64,000 nt of DNA. It comes from Planctomycetota bacterium (GTDB lineage Bacteria > Planctomycetota > Phycisphaerae > Sedimentisphaerales > Anaerohalosphaeraceae). A model generated the notes under the pieces. The model did not search any database and had not been told where the DNA came from. It saw only the letters and a list, made by a program, of their open reading frames with translations. Of this stretch, positions 52,115 through 61,440 are shown one piece after another; the first letter of the stretch is position 1; each line of letters begins with the position of its first letter. The stretch lies in contig VRUI01000005.1 of NCBI GenBank assembly GCA_019456225.1, positions 1 to 64,000 on the forward strand, in the 5' to 3' direction. The translations under genes and the position numbers were made by a program.

Positions 52115-52801
52115 CTACTTTGACCACCCTTGTCTAGTGATGATTCGCTTAACTACAACGCCAGACCACTTTTTCCCCGTACGAGTTGCAAGGCCCTCTT
52201 TATTCAAGATATTGGCTATTTCATAGCAACCAAGGCGAACACCGCCCCGAGGCTTTCGATTAAGCTGCTTGATACGTTCGAGAATAGGCTTTTCGCTGTC
52301 ATGGTATCCGTAGGGCTTGCGACCTTCACAACGGCCTGTTTTGGCTTTCTTTGCCTGTCTTGCTTTTTTCAACTTCAACACCAGCATAGACTTGTCAAGC
52401 TCAGCAAACGCGCCCTGGACCTGTAACATCATTTTATTCATAGGGTCTGAATTATAGGATTCAGTAACATTAAAACCGGTATCAGCACTTATTAAAGTCA
52501 GCTTTTTAGTGCATAGCATACTTACTAATTGCATTTGCACCATTAAGTCACGCGCTAACCTGTCTAATCGTTCAATGATAATCACACGAATACCATTACT
52601 AAGCAATTCAGCTAACATCAAAAGAAATTCAGGCCTGTCGGCATCGGTACCAGTAAACGCTTCTTTGTAAACGATAGTAATCTCATAGTCATTTTTATTA
52701 GCGAATTCTGTTATAGTTTGCTCTTGACGCTCCAGACCAGTACCATCTTTTTGTTGACCCTTAGAGCTTACTCTTGTATATCCTACGGCTTTAATTTTCA
52801 T
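52115..52801 (-). CDS. Serine recombinase (resolvase/invertase family)
   Basis: A 228-residue recombinase. The catalytic Ser12 is in GYTRVSSKGQ; further family blocks are YKEAFTGTDADRPEFLLML, VIIIERLDRLARDL and QVQGAFAELDKSM. A short C-terminal DNA-binding part ends GKKWSGVVVKRIITR. At 228 residues it is a small resolvase, not a large serine integrase, so it may resolve multimers or mediate site-specific inversion. It overlaps the AAA+ gene stop by one base and is the last gene of a three-gene operon. Confidence 0.88.
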   Translation of the reverse strand: MKIKAVGYTRVSSKGQQKDGTGLERQEQTITEFANKNDYEITIVYKEAFTGTDADRPEFLLMLAELLSNGIRVIIIERLDRLARDLMVQMQLVSMLCTKKLTLISADTGFNVTESYNSDPMNKMMLQVQGAFAELDKSMLVLKLKKARQAKKAKTGRCEGRKPYGYHDSEKPILERIKQLNRKPRGGVRLGCYEIANILNKEGLATRTGKKWSGVVVKRIITRQGWSK

Positions 52802-53448
52802 TATTCTGTTTCCTTAAGCATATAACCGCTTTCTATTTCCTGTAGCATCATTCTACAATTATTCTTGCACTTTTGCGCTAGTTTAATATAGCTTTGCAGG
52901 GGCTTTCCGTCTAATGATTCAGACCTTGCAATATTCTGGCAATGTTGCGCGAAGGCTTTCGCTAATCCCTGATTAGTCAGTTGAATATCAATGCAGCGCG
53001 ATAACAATGGGCTTGCGTCTATACAGTCATCAAATAGGCTTTCTTGCCCCTGTTTAGTCGTTGTAAAGACAAACACTATATAATCAGGCAATCGCTCTAA
53101 AATCCCTAACAGACGCCGTATAGACGCCTTGCGAAGTCCATGCGCTTCATTGATAATATAAGCCTTGCCAGAACCAAAGCCCCTGTACTGCATATCCTTT
53201 TCGACCTTATCAAGTGCCGAAACGGTTAACAGATCAGCGCAATCATATTCAGTAATATATAAATCGTCTGCAATGCTCTTGCCAATTATCCGGGCAAGTG
53301 TTGTTTTACCTGAACCGCTTATACCGCTAATCCAATAAGCCCGGCCCCCCAAACCGGATTTATTGAATCGCTGGATAGTTTTAACTGCCTTGTCTTGACC
53401 GATAACTTGATCAAGTGTTTTGGGTCTGAACTTTTCGCATAGCTGCAT
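52801..53448 (-). CDS. Clamp-loader-like AAA+ ATPase
   Basis: A 215-residue AAA+ protein that starts CEKFRPKTLDQVIGQ, the typical opening of DnaX/RFC-type proteins. Walker A is GISGSGKTT (42-50). Walker B reads KAYIINEAHGL, with Asn in place of the usual first Asp (residue 100) before Glu101. No collar domain is present, so it resembles a minimal clamp-loader or RuvB/Holliday-type small AAA+. It lies between ArdC (1-bp gap) and the recombinase. Confidence 0.78.
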   Translation of the reverse strand: MQLCEKFRPKTLDQVIGQDKAVKTIQRFNKSGLGGRAYWISGISGSGKTTLARIIGKSIADDLYITEYDCADLLTVSALDKVEKDMQYRGFGSGKAYIINEAHGLRKASIRRLLGILERLPDYIVFVFTTTKQGQESLFDDCIDASPLLSRCIDIQLTNQGLAKAFAQHCQNIARSESLDGKPLQSYIKLAQKCKNNCRMMLQEIESGYMLKETE

Positions 53449-53449
53449 A

Positions 53450-54352
53450 TTACACCCCCCTTATAAAATCGGCGGCTTTTTGACCAGCACTGGCAGCCTG
53501 AACAACAAGTTTACGGTCTTTCTTAATAGCCTTGGACCAACTGTCGATATATGCTGAACTATTTTCGATTGTAGCTGATTCAATTCCAGCAATCCCGCAA
53601 AGCATACAGGAACTGAACTCAGCAATTAACTCTTCTTTTCCATAGTTAACACTGCCGAAAGCTGCTACGGCTTTTTCCTGCCGATTGAGCCTTGAACTAT
53701 GGCCGGTGCTGTGTGATAACTCATGGAATAAGACGCTATAATAAAAAGATTCACTTTCAAACTTTGTCTTATTCGGCATATTTACAATATCTGCCGAAGG
53801 CCTGTAATACGCCTGAGGATCGCCGCTATGAGTAATCGCTGGTCGATTCGGCATATTATGTACAATTTGCTCACAAGCTGCAATAGGCTCAAAATCAAGC
53901 TCTGTTTCGTCAATCTCAGGCATAGCATCAACAGGTAGTTTGTCAGGGTCAAGATTATCACACTGGTCAAGATTGAAAACCCTGTAATATCTCATAATAA
54001 AAAACTCATCTTTTTCAATAGTGCCTGAATCGCTTACTTTTTTCTTTTCCAGCTTTTTCCAAAATACCGCAACAGTGCTCTTTTCACCTTTTCTAACCTG
54101 ACCGCCAAGGTCTTGCGCCTTCTTGTATGTAACCCAATAGCAGCTTTCAAATCCTGCTGCTTGTGCTGACATACTCAATAGCCAAACATTAATACCATTA
54201 TAAGGCTTTCGGGTTGATAATGATTTTGGTCTACCTGCTGAACCGCCGCGCCAAGGCTTGCGCCAAGGTACGGTTCCTTCGTCCAGTGCTTTTAAGATTT
54301 GATCTGTAACAATTTGGTAGACATCCGGCTTGTTTCCTGATACTTTACGCAT
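53450..54352 (-). CDS. ArdC-family antirestriction/zincin protein
   Basis: A 300-residue protein with an ssDNA-binding N-terminal domain (YQIVTDQILKALDEGTVPWRK, YNGINVWLLSMS, VRKGEKSTVAVFW) and a C-terminal zincin-like metallopeptidase domain with the HELSH zinc motif plus AFGSVNYGKEELIAEF. ArdC proteins protect incoming DNA from restriction and are typical of plasmids. The ATG at 54352 has AGGAG eight bases upstream; a longer reading to 54427 is not needed. First gene of the ArdC-AAA-recombinase operon. Confidence 0.88.
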   Translation of the reverse strand: MRKVSGNKPDVYQIVTDQILKALDEGTVPWRKPWRGGSAGRPKSLSTRKPYNGINVWLLSMSAQAAGFESCYWVTYKKAQDLGGQVRKGEKSTVAVFWKKLEKKKVSDSGTIEKDEFFIMRYYRVFNLDQCDNLDPDKLPVDAMPEIDETELDFEPIAACEQIVHNMPNRPAITHSGDPQAYYRPSADIVNMPNKTKFESESFYYSVLFHELSHSTGHSSRLNRQEKAVAAFGSVNYGKEELIAEFSSCMLCGIAGIESATIENSSAYIDSWSKAIKKDRKLVVQAASAGQKAADFIRGV

Positions 54353-54427
54353 AATCGAAACTCCTAAACAGTTTTGATTCACGGTCGGGGATACTTTGCG
54401 GGTATCGCCCGGCCAATATCTTGTCAA

Positions 54428-54903
54428 GACTCCATTAGTCTCAACTGCCTAAACTATACCCTATGAATCAAACCGCGTCAACCAATTCTTTAGAATTAGT
54501 TTGCGTATCTATTGAATATCAGTGCTTAAGCTATAATAAACGTAGATTGTAAGGCAAAAAAAACTTTATAAAATAAAAAGATTATTCGATTCGGCATGTT
54601 ATTACGCAAGATTACAATAGACTGAATAGCCGGGATAACAGACAGCAGCAAACCCGGACAGCATAGCAGACCCGGGATAACATAGCATAGCCCGGACAGC
54701 AGGTGTAAAGCACTGTCAAACCATTGGCAAAGCGCAGGCAAACAAGGGGTAAAGCTACGTCAAATCAGCGATAATCATAGCAAAAACAGCACTAAAAGCC
54801 CATAGGGGGGAGCCCCAAGAGGCCACCCAACCCGGCACGTAAGGCTTATCCTTCCAAATTATTTTCACCCAGAGTCCAATAGACATTCACAATACACAAT
54901 GAG
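54428..54903. other. Gene-free region with iteron-like repeats
   Basis: Between the ArdC promoter and the next traces of coding. It contains interleaved CCGGGATAACA repeats (54630-54640, 54672-54682) and CCCGGACAGCA repeats (54653-54663, 54691-54701), then a G-rich region. It lies upstream of the ArdC/AAA/recombinase operon and is a plausible origin or recombination site; see findings. Confidence 0.5.
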
Positions 54904-55163
54904 GTGTATATAGATGGATCGGAAATTAAGGTGTCTGGTTATATCAAGGTTACGCCTCGTGATATTATTTGTGGCATGCGTGGGGATACGAGAACCGTTC
55001 CCAAAATTTTCCTGAAAAATGCTAATTTTTACTTAAGGGCATTATCGACTTTATCATCCGGCACAAGGAAAATGAGGACTTGGACGAACGGCTGAAAGAG
55101 GTTGAAAAACGGTTGAAGGCACTCTCTGCATCAGGGTGTAAGATTATAATACCTATACTCTAA
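54904..55163 (+). pseudogene. Probable frameshifted small gene
   Basis: A frame from GTG at 54904 (MYIDGSEIKVSGYIKVTPRD...) loses its character near 55035. Shifting one frame there gives an uninterrupted coiled-coil-like end, DFIIRHKENEDLDERLKEVE and so on to a stop at 55163. Together they look like one phage-like small protein broken by a frameshift. The alternative is two unrelated random frames. Confidence 0.4.
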
Positions 55164-55245
55164 AAATCAGCAGCGAGGCTCCTACGACACATATCTCCGG
55201 TAAAATAGTGGTAAAAACATTATAAACTAGTTTATAATAGGGTTT

Positions 55246-55869
55246 TTAAGGCCAACAGTATACGGATTCTACAAAGGGGTCTATATACTGATCACCTTCT
55301 TCTAAACTAAGCTCATGTAAATTATTTTTCCAGTTTCCTAACAGGTACTGCTGGACGCAAAAGGATGATATTATGGCATCAAATTCGTGGTCAGTTTTAG
55401 TAACTACTTTGAGGCCTATGAAGCTTGATAAATTTGAATCCATTGTTTCTTTAGAGTTTTGCCAATCATATCTATTGTCTGTTAACTCAAAATATATTAC
55501 TTTGGGATGTGTTTCGGAAACAAGTCCAACTTTACTACGTTGAGAGTATGCTTTCTTAATTAACATCCCTCCGATTGACATTGAACCAAACAGAGAGTTG
55601 GGTGACATGATACTATTCTGAATACTTTTATACTGTTTTTTCAACCAGTGATCAGCAGGCCTCCACCCACTCACTCCTGTACACCAACGAGTTAATGTAT
55701 CAATTCCAATACCTAATGAATTCCTGTAGGTATCAAAAAAATCAATTACATCTTGGGTTGTTTCCAGTGTGAAAAAATCTATTGATACTGAAGCCAAGCT
55801 ATCCGACACTTCTAGGACAGCAACTCCATGATTACCGTTACCGCCCGGGTCATATCCAAATATATACAT
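55246..55869 (-). CDS. DUF429-like RNase H-fold protein
   Basis: A 207-residue protein with a FGYDPGGNGNHGVAVLE start that reads like the first strand pair of an RNase H/ASKHA fold, GIGIDTLTRW as the second motif, and a later TKTDHEFDAIISSF with an Asp pair. The pattern fits DUF429-type or Holliday-resolvase-like folds. Nuclease activity cannot be asserted. It is monocistronic. Confidence 0.55.
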   Translation of the reverse strand: MYIFGYDPGGNGNHGVAVLEVSDSLASVSIDFFTLETTQDVIDFFDTYRNSLGIGIDTLTRWCTGVSGWRPADHWLKKQYKSIQNSIMSPNSLFGSMSIGGMLIKKAYSQRSKVGLVSETHPKVIYFELTDNRYDWQNSKETMDSNLSSFIGLKVVTKTDHEFDAIISSFCVQQYLLGNWKNNLHELSLEEGDQYIDPFVESVYCWP

Positions 55870-56306
55870 CTCTACCTCATAATAAAATATTTATAAGCAC
55901 GTGCATAATATCACCATAGGCTATGTTTGGCAAAGATTTACTCTGGAAATGCGTGATTGTCATTCAGTAATTGGTATGAAATATCGTCCCCAAAGCAGCC
56001 TTACTTATTCACCAACCAAACTCGGAAGCCCATCCGTATTCAATATCCGGATGATGGGTAGGACACATGAGCCATAGCACTTCCACAGCCTAACAACAAA
56101 GAACCAACAATAAAACAACCAAAGAGTACCATATTAAAACCTATGTTTAACAGGGAAAGGACTACAAAAGAAAGCAAAAGCAATACGCTTGAGGACTAAA
56201 TTAGCCTTATAGGTGCTGTAAATGGGGGGAAGGTGGGTGGATGCTAGTTTCTTGGGCTTGCCTTTACAAACCGACTACCCAAATTCTCCTGCTTTTTTAT
56301 TTGTTC
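55870..56306. other. Gene-free spacer
   Basis: No gene, tRNA or clear repeat is seen. It includes the upstream region of the DUF429-like gene. Confidence 0.4.
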
Positions 56307-56765
56307 CTAAAGCATCTGAGAAGATTCTTTGACGTGTCGTAGTATTATTTCTTTAAATACATCACGTCTATGCTCAGTCCAGACATCCGATTTATCTAAT
56401 TTGGGACTGTAGCGAAAACCTGACATACCTAATTCTTTTTCCTTCTCCATTGCTTCGAGGCAAAAGTCATCTTCGATCCAATAGCAATCCGCTATTTCGT
56501 GATATTCAATGTCTGTCGTTAATTCTCCTGCAGCCATAACAATTCGGATGGGTGTTACAACCATTATGGAAATGCAATCTGTCTCGGGCACTCTTGCCAT
56601 ATTGCTGTCGGCTACCCATCCTAAGCCACATATCATTGCTTCGATAGACTCCTTTTCCTGTGTTGTAAGGTCTCTCTTTAGCGCATTTATTGGCTTTCGA
56701 TAGAAAGCAAGTCGGTAGAATAAACCAACTTGAGATCTAAACAAACGGTTTAAATTCCAGCCCAT
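56307..56765 (-). CDS. Hypothetical protein
   Basis: A 152-residue protein with no recognised family. It opens MGWNLNRLFRSQVGLFYRL, contains a beta-rich middle (CISIMVVTPIRIVMAAGELT) and ends with a basic helical part. AAAGGGG lies before the ATG at 56765. Single gene. Confidence 0.5.
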   Translation of the reverse strand: MGWNLNRLFRSQVGLFYRLAFYRKPINALKRDLTTQEKESIEAMICGLGWVADSNMARVPETDCISIMVVTPIRIVMAAGELTTDIEYHEIADCYWIEDDFCLEAMEKEKELGMSGFRYSPKLDKSDVWTEHRRDVFKEIILRHVKESSQML

Positions 56766-56887
56766 TTTATCCCCTTTCAAAATTACCCAAAAACTGATTT
56801 ACTAAGATTCTATATCACTCTGACTGGGAGGTCAAGGACATACACATCACACTTTTATTACTATTTGCACGAATACCCACACTTCCA

Positions 56888-57457
56888 TTACTCAATACCG
56901 AGCTTTGTTGCAACAGCATTTATTATTTCAATGAAGTGGGCAAAATACAAATTAAACCTTCTAGTCAAGCAAAACTTATAAATATCATCATCACATTTCT
57001 TCTGAGTTAAAGACTCATAAAAATCACCAGATATTTTTTGTATAATCTCTAAATAAAACTGTGTATCTTCATCATTGCCAGTTTCTTTAATCTTGTAATA
57101 TGCGTCTAAAATACCTAGAGATTCCCAGCGACTAACTTTCTCTTTGCATTTGGGTAAATCTGACTGCAACAACCAACGGCATGTTAATTTTTCTATATAT
57201 CGTTCAGAAGATATTTCTGCAAAGTTTCTATCAAACAAAACTCCAATATATAATTTAATTGCATTTTGCCCAAGAAATGAACAGAGATATACCATTTGCT
57301 CTTTTAATTTTAATTTGCTTGAAATATTAAAAAAACTACAAGGCCAATCTATAGATTTGGCAACGGATTTAAGCTCTTTAATGCTAAAAAAATCGATGGC
57401 AACAGCCCAATGCAATTCATCTGCAAATTTATCTATAAGAGCAACATTAGTTGTCAT
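56888..57457 (-). CDS. Hypothetical helical protein
   Basis: A 189-residue, mainly helical protein without recognised family (MTTNVALIDKFADELHWAV at the start, several Lys-rich helices). The ATG at 57457 with AAGGAA upstream is preferred over a longer frame to 57553, which would begin inside the neighbouring gene. Confidence 0.5.
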   Translation of the reverse strand: MTTNVALIDKFADELHWAVAIDFFSIKELKSVAKSIDWPCSFFNISSKLKLKEQMVYLCSFLGQNAIKLYIGVLFDRNFAEISSERYIEKLTCRWLLQSDLPKCKEKVSRWESLGILDAYYKIKETGNDEDTQFYLEIIQKISGDFYESLTQKKCDDDIYKFCLTRRFNLYFAHFIEIINAVATKLGIE

Positions 57458-57471
57458 TTTATTATTCCTTC

Positions 57472-57786
57472 CTAGTTTTCCCCTGTAGGTTTCTCCAATA
57501 CGAACATCATAACAATAAACAGTATCGCACAAACCACATCTATTGGCTGCCATATCTCACGTGACAGATGTATTGGAATTAGAGGATTAAACAGTAGAGC
57601 GATAAAACCAAACAACCATACGCCCCACATCTTCTGCCAACTATAAGCCGTAACAGCTATGTAAACGCTGACACCACAGACAACAAGCCTGAGCAGCTGA
57701 TAATAGCCGTAAGGCAAGTCTGCTAAAGCTAAGAGCAACATCGCCGCTGCAATTAAAGATGGGATCAAGTGTGGCCTTTTGTTCAT
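57472..57786 (-). CDS. Small membrane protein (DUF6804-like)
   Basis: A 104-residue protein with three to four transmembrane helices, starting MNKRPHLIPSLIAAAMLLLA. CGGAGATTTTAATT precedes the ATG. The gene at 61943 shares the MNKR start and a similar GGAGATTT leader, so the two may be distant paralogues. Function unknown. Confidence 0.6.
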   Translation of the reverse strand: MNKRPHLIPSLIAAAMLLLALADLPYGYYQLLRLVVCGVSVYIAVTAYSWQKMWGVWLFGFIALLFNPLIPIHLSREIWQPIDVVCAILFIVMMFVLEKPTGEN

Positions 57787-57817
57787 AATTAAAATCTCCG
57801 TATTTTGTCGATAATTT

Positions 57818-58798
57818 CTAAGGCCATTTCTTTTCCCTAACCGGTCTTCCATATTGATCCATGTGAACACCCATGCCGTATCCGTCGGTTTTGATTTCTA
57901 AGCGTTCTCCGTAAACACCGCCGAAGTCTGGTTTTAGTATTACTGGTTGGCCAAAACGATTTATATGGACACCCATGCCGTAGCCATCAGGCTGAATAAC
58001 AGAATTGTTACCGCTGCTAATAGTATTATGTCTGGATGAGTCATTTATTTCTATTGACCTTTTTTTAAGCTCATTCTGAGCCACAGCAACTCCCTGCTCA
58101 GCAGCTTTCCTGTACCACTTGACAGCCTCCTTGTAATCCTGCGTAACGCCGTGACGTTTACGATACACCACCCCCAGCCACCGCTGAGCATCAGCATACC
58201 CCTGCTCTGCGGCTTTGGTGTACCATTTGACCGCCTCCTTGTCGTCTTTTTCAACGCCATAACCGTTGCCATACATCACGCCAAGATTGAACTGAGCCTC
58301 AGCAACTCCCTGCTCAGCTGCTTTTCCTAACCATTTGACGGCCTTTTTGTCGTCTTTGGCAACGCCATCACCTATATAATACACCACCCACAGACGCCAC
58401 TGTGCATCGACATGTCCCTGCTCTGCGGCTTTTCCTAACCATTTGATAGCTTGCTTGTAATCTTTTTCAACACCATCGCCGATGTAATACATTTGTCCAA
58501 GATTGAACTGAGCCTCAGCAACTCCCTGCTCAGCTGCTTTTGTGTACCACTTGATAGCTTGCTTGTGATCTAGGGTAACACCGTTACCGTCATCATACAT
58601 TTGTGCAAGATTAAGCTGTGCTGTTGCATCGCCTTCTTCAGCTTGTTTGAGCATCTTTTCAAAAGTGGCCTCATCACTGACAGGTAAATCGGAGGTACGT
58701 AACGAGTCTAATATTGGCGTAGCGGATTCTTTACTACAGCCACAACAGAACAGCAAGGCTAATAGAATTACCACCACCACAAGACTTGACGTTCTCAT
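57818..58798 (-). CDS. Sel1-repeat lipoprotein
   Basis: A 326-residue lipoprotein: signal peptide with CCGC lipobox (Cys at about 22), then seven Sel1-like tetratricopeptide repeats of 36 residues such as AIKWYTKAAEQGVAEAQFNL and AVKWLGKAAEQG. A C-terminal section repeats KTDGYGMGVHMDQYGRPV twice. Sel1 proteins are scaffolds for protein interaction. The ATG at 58798 starts the signal peptide; an upstream extension to 58849 is not supported. Confidence 0.85.
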   Translation of the reverse strand: MRTSSLVVVVILLALLFCCGCSKESATPILDSLRTSDLPVSDEATFEKMLKQAEEGDATAQLNLAQMYDDGNGVTLDHKQAIKWYTKAAEQGVAEAQFNLGQMYYIGDGVEKDYKQAIKWLGKAAEQGHVDAQWRLWVVYYIGDGVAKDDKKAVKWLGKAAEQGVAEAQFNLGVMYGNGYGVEKDDKEAVKWYTKAAEQGYADAQRWLGVVYRKRHGVTQDYKEAVKWYRKAAEQGVAVAQNELKKRSIEINDSSRHNTISSGNNSVIQPDGYGMGVHINRFGQPVILKPDFGGVYGERLEIKTDGYGMGVHMDQYGRPVREKKWP

Positions 58799-59124
58799 TT
58801 CTTTCTCCCTAAAAAAATATTGTTGTTTTCCGCCCAAAAAAAAGGACACCGCTACATCATGCTTCTCTCAGGCCCGGCAAGGCCTAACCAAAGACACGCA
58901 AGCGATGTCCCGTATTGGGACACCGATCTTGTGCGTTCTTTGGTCTTACAAAATTGCCGGTTTGAGAGAAAACGCTCAAAGTTCAGTGAACTTCATTATT
59001 TAATTGTCAATGACAATTATACCGCTCCGAGGGTACAAATCAAGCAAAAAAGATAGATATATTGCGTATTCCATATTAAAGACATGAAAGGTTTTTTATG
59101 AACAGCAAATGGTAGTAAAAAGTT

Positions 59125-59160
59125 AAAAAAAGACGGCGAAGTTCTCAAGAAACCTCGCCG
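59125..59160 (-). terminator. Terminator of the small hydrophobic peptide gene
   Basis: On the minus strand CGGCGA-GGTT and AACTTCGCCG form a hairpin followed by TCTTTTTTT. Confidence 0.75.
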
Positions 59161-59177
59161 GGTGCTTAGCACCTACG

Positions 59178-59240
59178 CTATGACTTAATCACAGCAATCA
59201 GCGCTATCACAGCACCAATGAACATAGTCAGTTCAGACAT
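59178..59240 (-). CDS. 20-residue hydrophobic peptide, type I toxin candidate
   Basis: ATG at 59240 preceded by a perfect AAGGAGGTG Shine-Dalgarno sequence at ideal spacing. The 20-residue product MSELTMFIGAVIALIAVIKS is one short transmembrane helix with charged ends, the profile of type I toxin or holin-like peptides. A terminator follows the stop by about 20 bases. The 5' leader carries a 12-bp hairpin (59281-59311). No antisense RNA was identified. Confidence 0.6.
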   Translation of the reverse strand: MSELTMFIGAVIALIAVIKS

Positions 59241-59280
59241 AGTTCACCTCCTTATAGCCACGCAGGGATAAATCCAGTTG

Positions 59281-59311
59281 ACCCATTAGCCCTTACATTG
59301 GGCTAGTGGGT
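59281..59311 (-). promoter_or_regulatory. Leader hairpin of the peptide gene
   Basis: ACCCATTAGCCC and GGGCTAGTGGGT form a 12-bp stem with one wobble pair and a 7-base loop, upstream of the peptide start. In type I systems such stems control translation. Confidence 0.6.
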
Positions 59312-59610
59312 TTCTCTCTTTCCTTTGGTGTCTGCGCAGTAAGGCCATTTTAGCTCATATATGCGGGGTGTCAAGAAATGGAATTGCGAAGGCGGTGGGA
59401 CGAAATCAGGGAAGATTTGTCAGATTTAAAGTCAGATGCAATAAGCCCAAAATAACGCCCCAAAACAGCCAAAAGGCACTATTGCCCCAATTTTCCGTAA
59501 CGCCCTCATTTTTAGCCTAATATCAAGGGTAGTACCCCCATTTTTAGGCCAAAAACACTGCCAGCCAAAAACAGCTAACGTAACGTTTTATCTAATATGA
59601 AAGATTTACC

Positions 59611-59913
59611 ATGACAAATGCAGAACGACAAAGAAAATATCGGGCAAAGCACAAGATGCTTACCCAGATCAAAGACAAAAAACGTAAAGCCGACAGAGTT
59701 GATAAGGAAGGCTTGAGATGGACAAAGGCACAGTTCTTTTTAGAGCGTGCAGACGGTAACGACTTCGATGACCTTGACACCACCTATTGCAGCTTTGGCC
59801 CGGACGAGTTTAGATCGGTAGGCCCTACGCATGGGCCTTTTCATGAACCGAATCCGGTACTTGCCCGGAAAATGTTTGCTCGTGCTTGTATAACCATGAC
59901 AAACTTGGTATAA
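59611..59913 (+). CDS. Small DNA-binding-like protein
   Basis: A 100-residue protein starting TNAERQRKYRAKHKMLTQIK, a typical start of small mobile-element proteins, then a segment with KAQFFLERADGNDFDDLDTT. Function unknown. Monocistronic. Confidence 0.55.
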   Translation: MTNAERQRKYRAKHKMLTQIKDKKRKADRVDKEGLRWTKAQFFLERADGNDFDDLDTTYCSFGPDEFRSVGPTHGPFHEPNPVLARKMFARACITMTNLV

Positions 59914-59992
59914 TACTTGAATAGTGGTCCCTAGGCACACTCGGGACGCATGACTGACAATACCGATTCTGGTGATTTTTTGGAGTTAAATT

Positions 59993-60457
59993 ATGGAACT
60001 GGCATATGGGATAATAATAGCTATTGTTTTCTTTTCTGACTTAGCACGCATGAGGTATTTGCACAACAAAGGAGTACTAATTGATTTCGGAGGACTGTTT
60101 ATTAATCCCGTTGGCATAATAATTACAATTTTTATCACTGTTTATGCTTTTGTTCTAGGAATAGTTGATTTTGGATTTAGCTTGTTGGGAGTAACTGGAG
60201 CTTTATTTTGCTGTTTACCTGCCGTTGTTGCCGGTCTGTTGGTTGGCGGGGCTTTCTCTTCGTTGCCATTTACTATATTAGCTTGTAATATTTGGTTATT
60301 GATAATGCATGAAAAGCACATGGGTATAGGCATTATAGGCGAGATGGTATTTGATGAAGGTACAATACATGCACAAATCGTCGGCATAAGCGCTACTGTT
60401 ACATCGTTTATAATTCCTATTGTATCATTCTTTAAACTTTTTAGCAAACGCAATTAA
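59993..60457 (+). CDS. Four-helix membrane protein
   Basis: A 154-residue protein with about four transmembrane helices (starting near 2, 40, 62, 85 and a C-terminal one near 130). TGGAG lies before the ATG. Not recognised. Confidence 0.6.
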   Translation: MELAYGIIIAIVFFSDLARMRYLHNKGVLIDFGGLFINPVGIIITIFITVYAFVLGIVDFGFSLLGVTGALFCCLPAVVAGLLVGGAFSSLPFTILACNIWLLIMHEKHMGIGIIGEMVFDEGTIHAQIVGISATVTSFIIPIVSFFKLFSKRN

Positions 60458-60856
60458 GTTTGTCCAGTGTATTAAGCCTACGCCCGGCAGATCGGTCTTG
60501 ACGCCGACAAGGTGGTGGGTTCTATCAAAACGAGCTATTGCCCCGGCTGTGATGTTGAATTGAAAGCAAGCGAGAAATATTGTCGATCATGCCGGATAGC
60601 AGCACGCTATAAGACCGCCATATAAGGCCATACAGCACGCGCCAGTCCAAAAACTACCCCAAAAAAAGCAACATTGGTACATTTATACCAAAAGTGAAAA
60701 AATGAACAATAAACTGTGTCGCAGGTAGGATTATAAGGAAGCAAAGTAGTAATTGTCGCTACTTAAAGGCAGAACTATTGGATATTCCTAAATATTTTAC
60801 TTGATTTGGACGAATAGAATAGTGTAGAATGAATATTAACGAAAGGATGTTAAATT
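60458..60856. other. Spacer with zinc-ribbon remnant
   Basis: A short frame ending at 60625 (36 codons from GTG at 60512) has two CxxC pairs, CPGC and CRSC, as in a zinc ribbon, but only a poor start. It looks like the end of a decayed gene. The rest holds no gene; the promoter of the second Panacea module lies at its right end. Confidence 0.4.
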
Positions 60857-61420
60857 ATGCGTGCTCCCTGTAACAATTCAAACCCTTTTTCTTTTGACCT
60901 AGAAAAGGCTATTCAAGCAGTTGCGTTTTTGTTAAAACAAAAACCTCAAACAAACTGCTCTGATAATTACATGCGCATTTTAAAATTATTATATTTTGCG
61001 GACAGGGAAAGCATAAAAGAAACAGGAACACCTATAACTGGTGATCGATTTGTTGCACTCAAATACGGGCCAACTCTTAGCCGTTTATTGAATCTTGTAC
61101 GTCAAGAAGCGCCGGGTGGTATTGAATGGGATAAGTTTATTCAAAAAGTTGGATATGATATTAGGCTTATCAATGACCCTGGTAATGGAAAATTATGCAA
61201 ATATGAAATTGAATTACTGAGAAAGATTTGGAACGAAAACCGAGACTTAGGGGAATGGGATGTCGCAACGAAATCAGAAACCTTTCAAGAGTTTATAAAA
61301 AATAACCCCGGAGATTCCCAAAAACCAATTCCATTGACTGATTTGTTAGAGGCCGTTGGCAGAAGCGATTGGCTTCAAGGAATCATTCAAGCTTCGACGG
61401 AAAGTTGCTCTCCAATATAA
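60857..61420 (+). CDS. Panacea-domain (DUF4065-type) antitoxin, module 2
   Basis: A 187-residue protein with DLEKAIQAVAFLLKQK, MRILKLLYFADRESIKETG, GDRFVALKYGPTLSRLLNL and a C-terminal helix, the Panacea layout. AAAGGA precedes the ATG. A toxin-like gene follows 20 bases later. It is only distantly similar to the antitoxin of module 1. Confidence 0.83.
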   Translation: MRAPCNNSNPFSFDLEKAIQAVAFLLKQKPQTNCSDNYMRILKLLYFADRESIKETGTPITGDRFVALKYGPTLSRLLNLVRQEAPGGIEWDKFIQKVGYDIRLINDPGNGKLCKYEIELLRKIWNENRDLGEWDVATKSETFQEFIKNNPGDSQKPIPLTDLLEAVGRSDWLQGIIQASTESCSPI

Positions 61421-61440
61421 ACTTTAGGTGATTGATTTTA

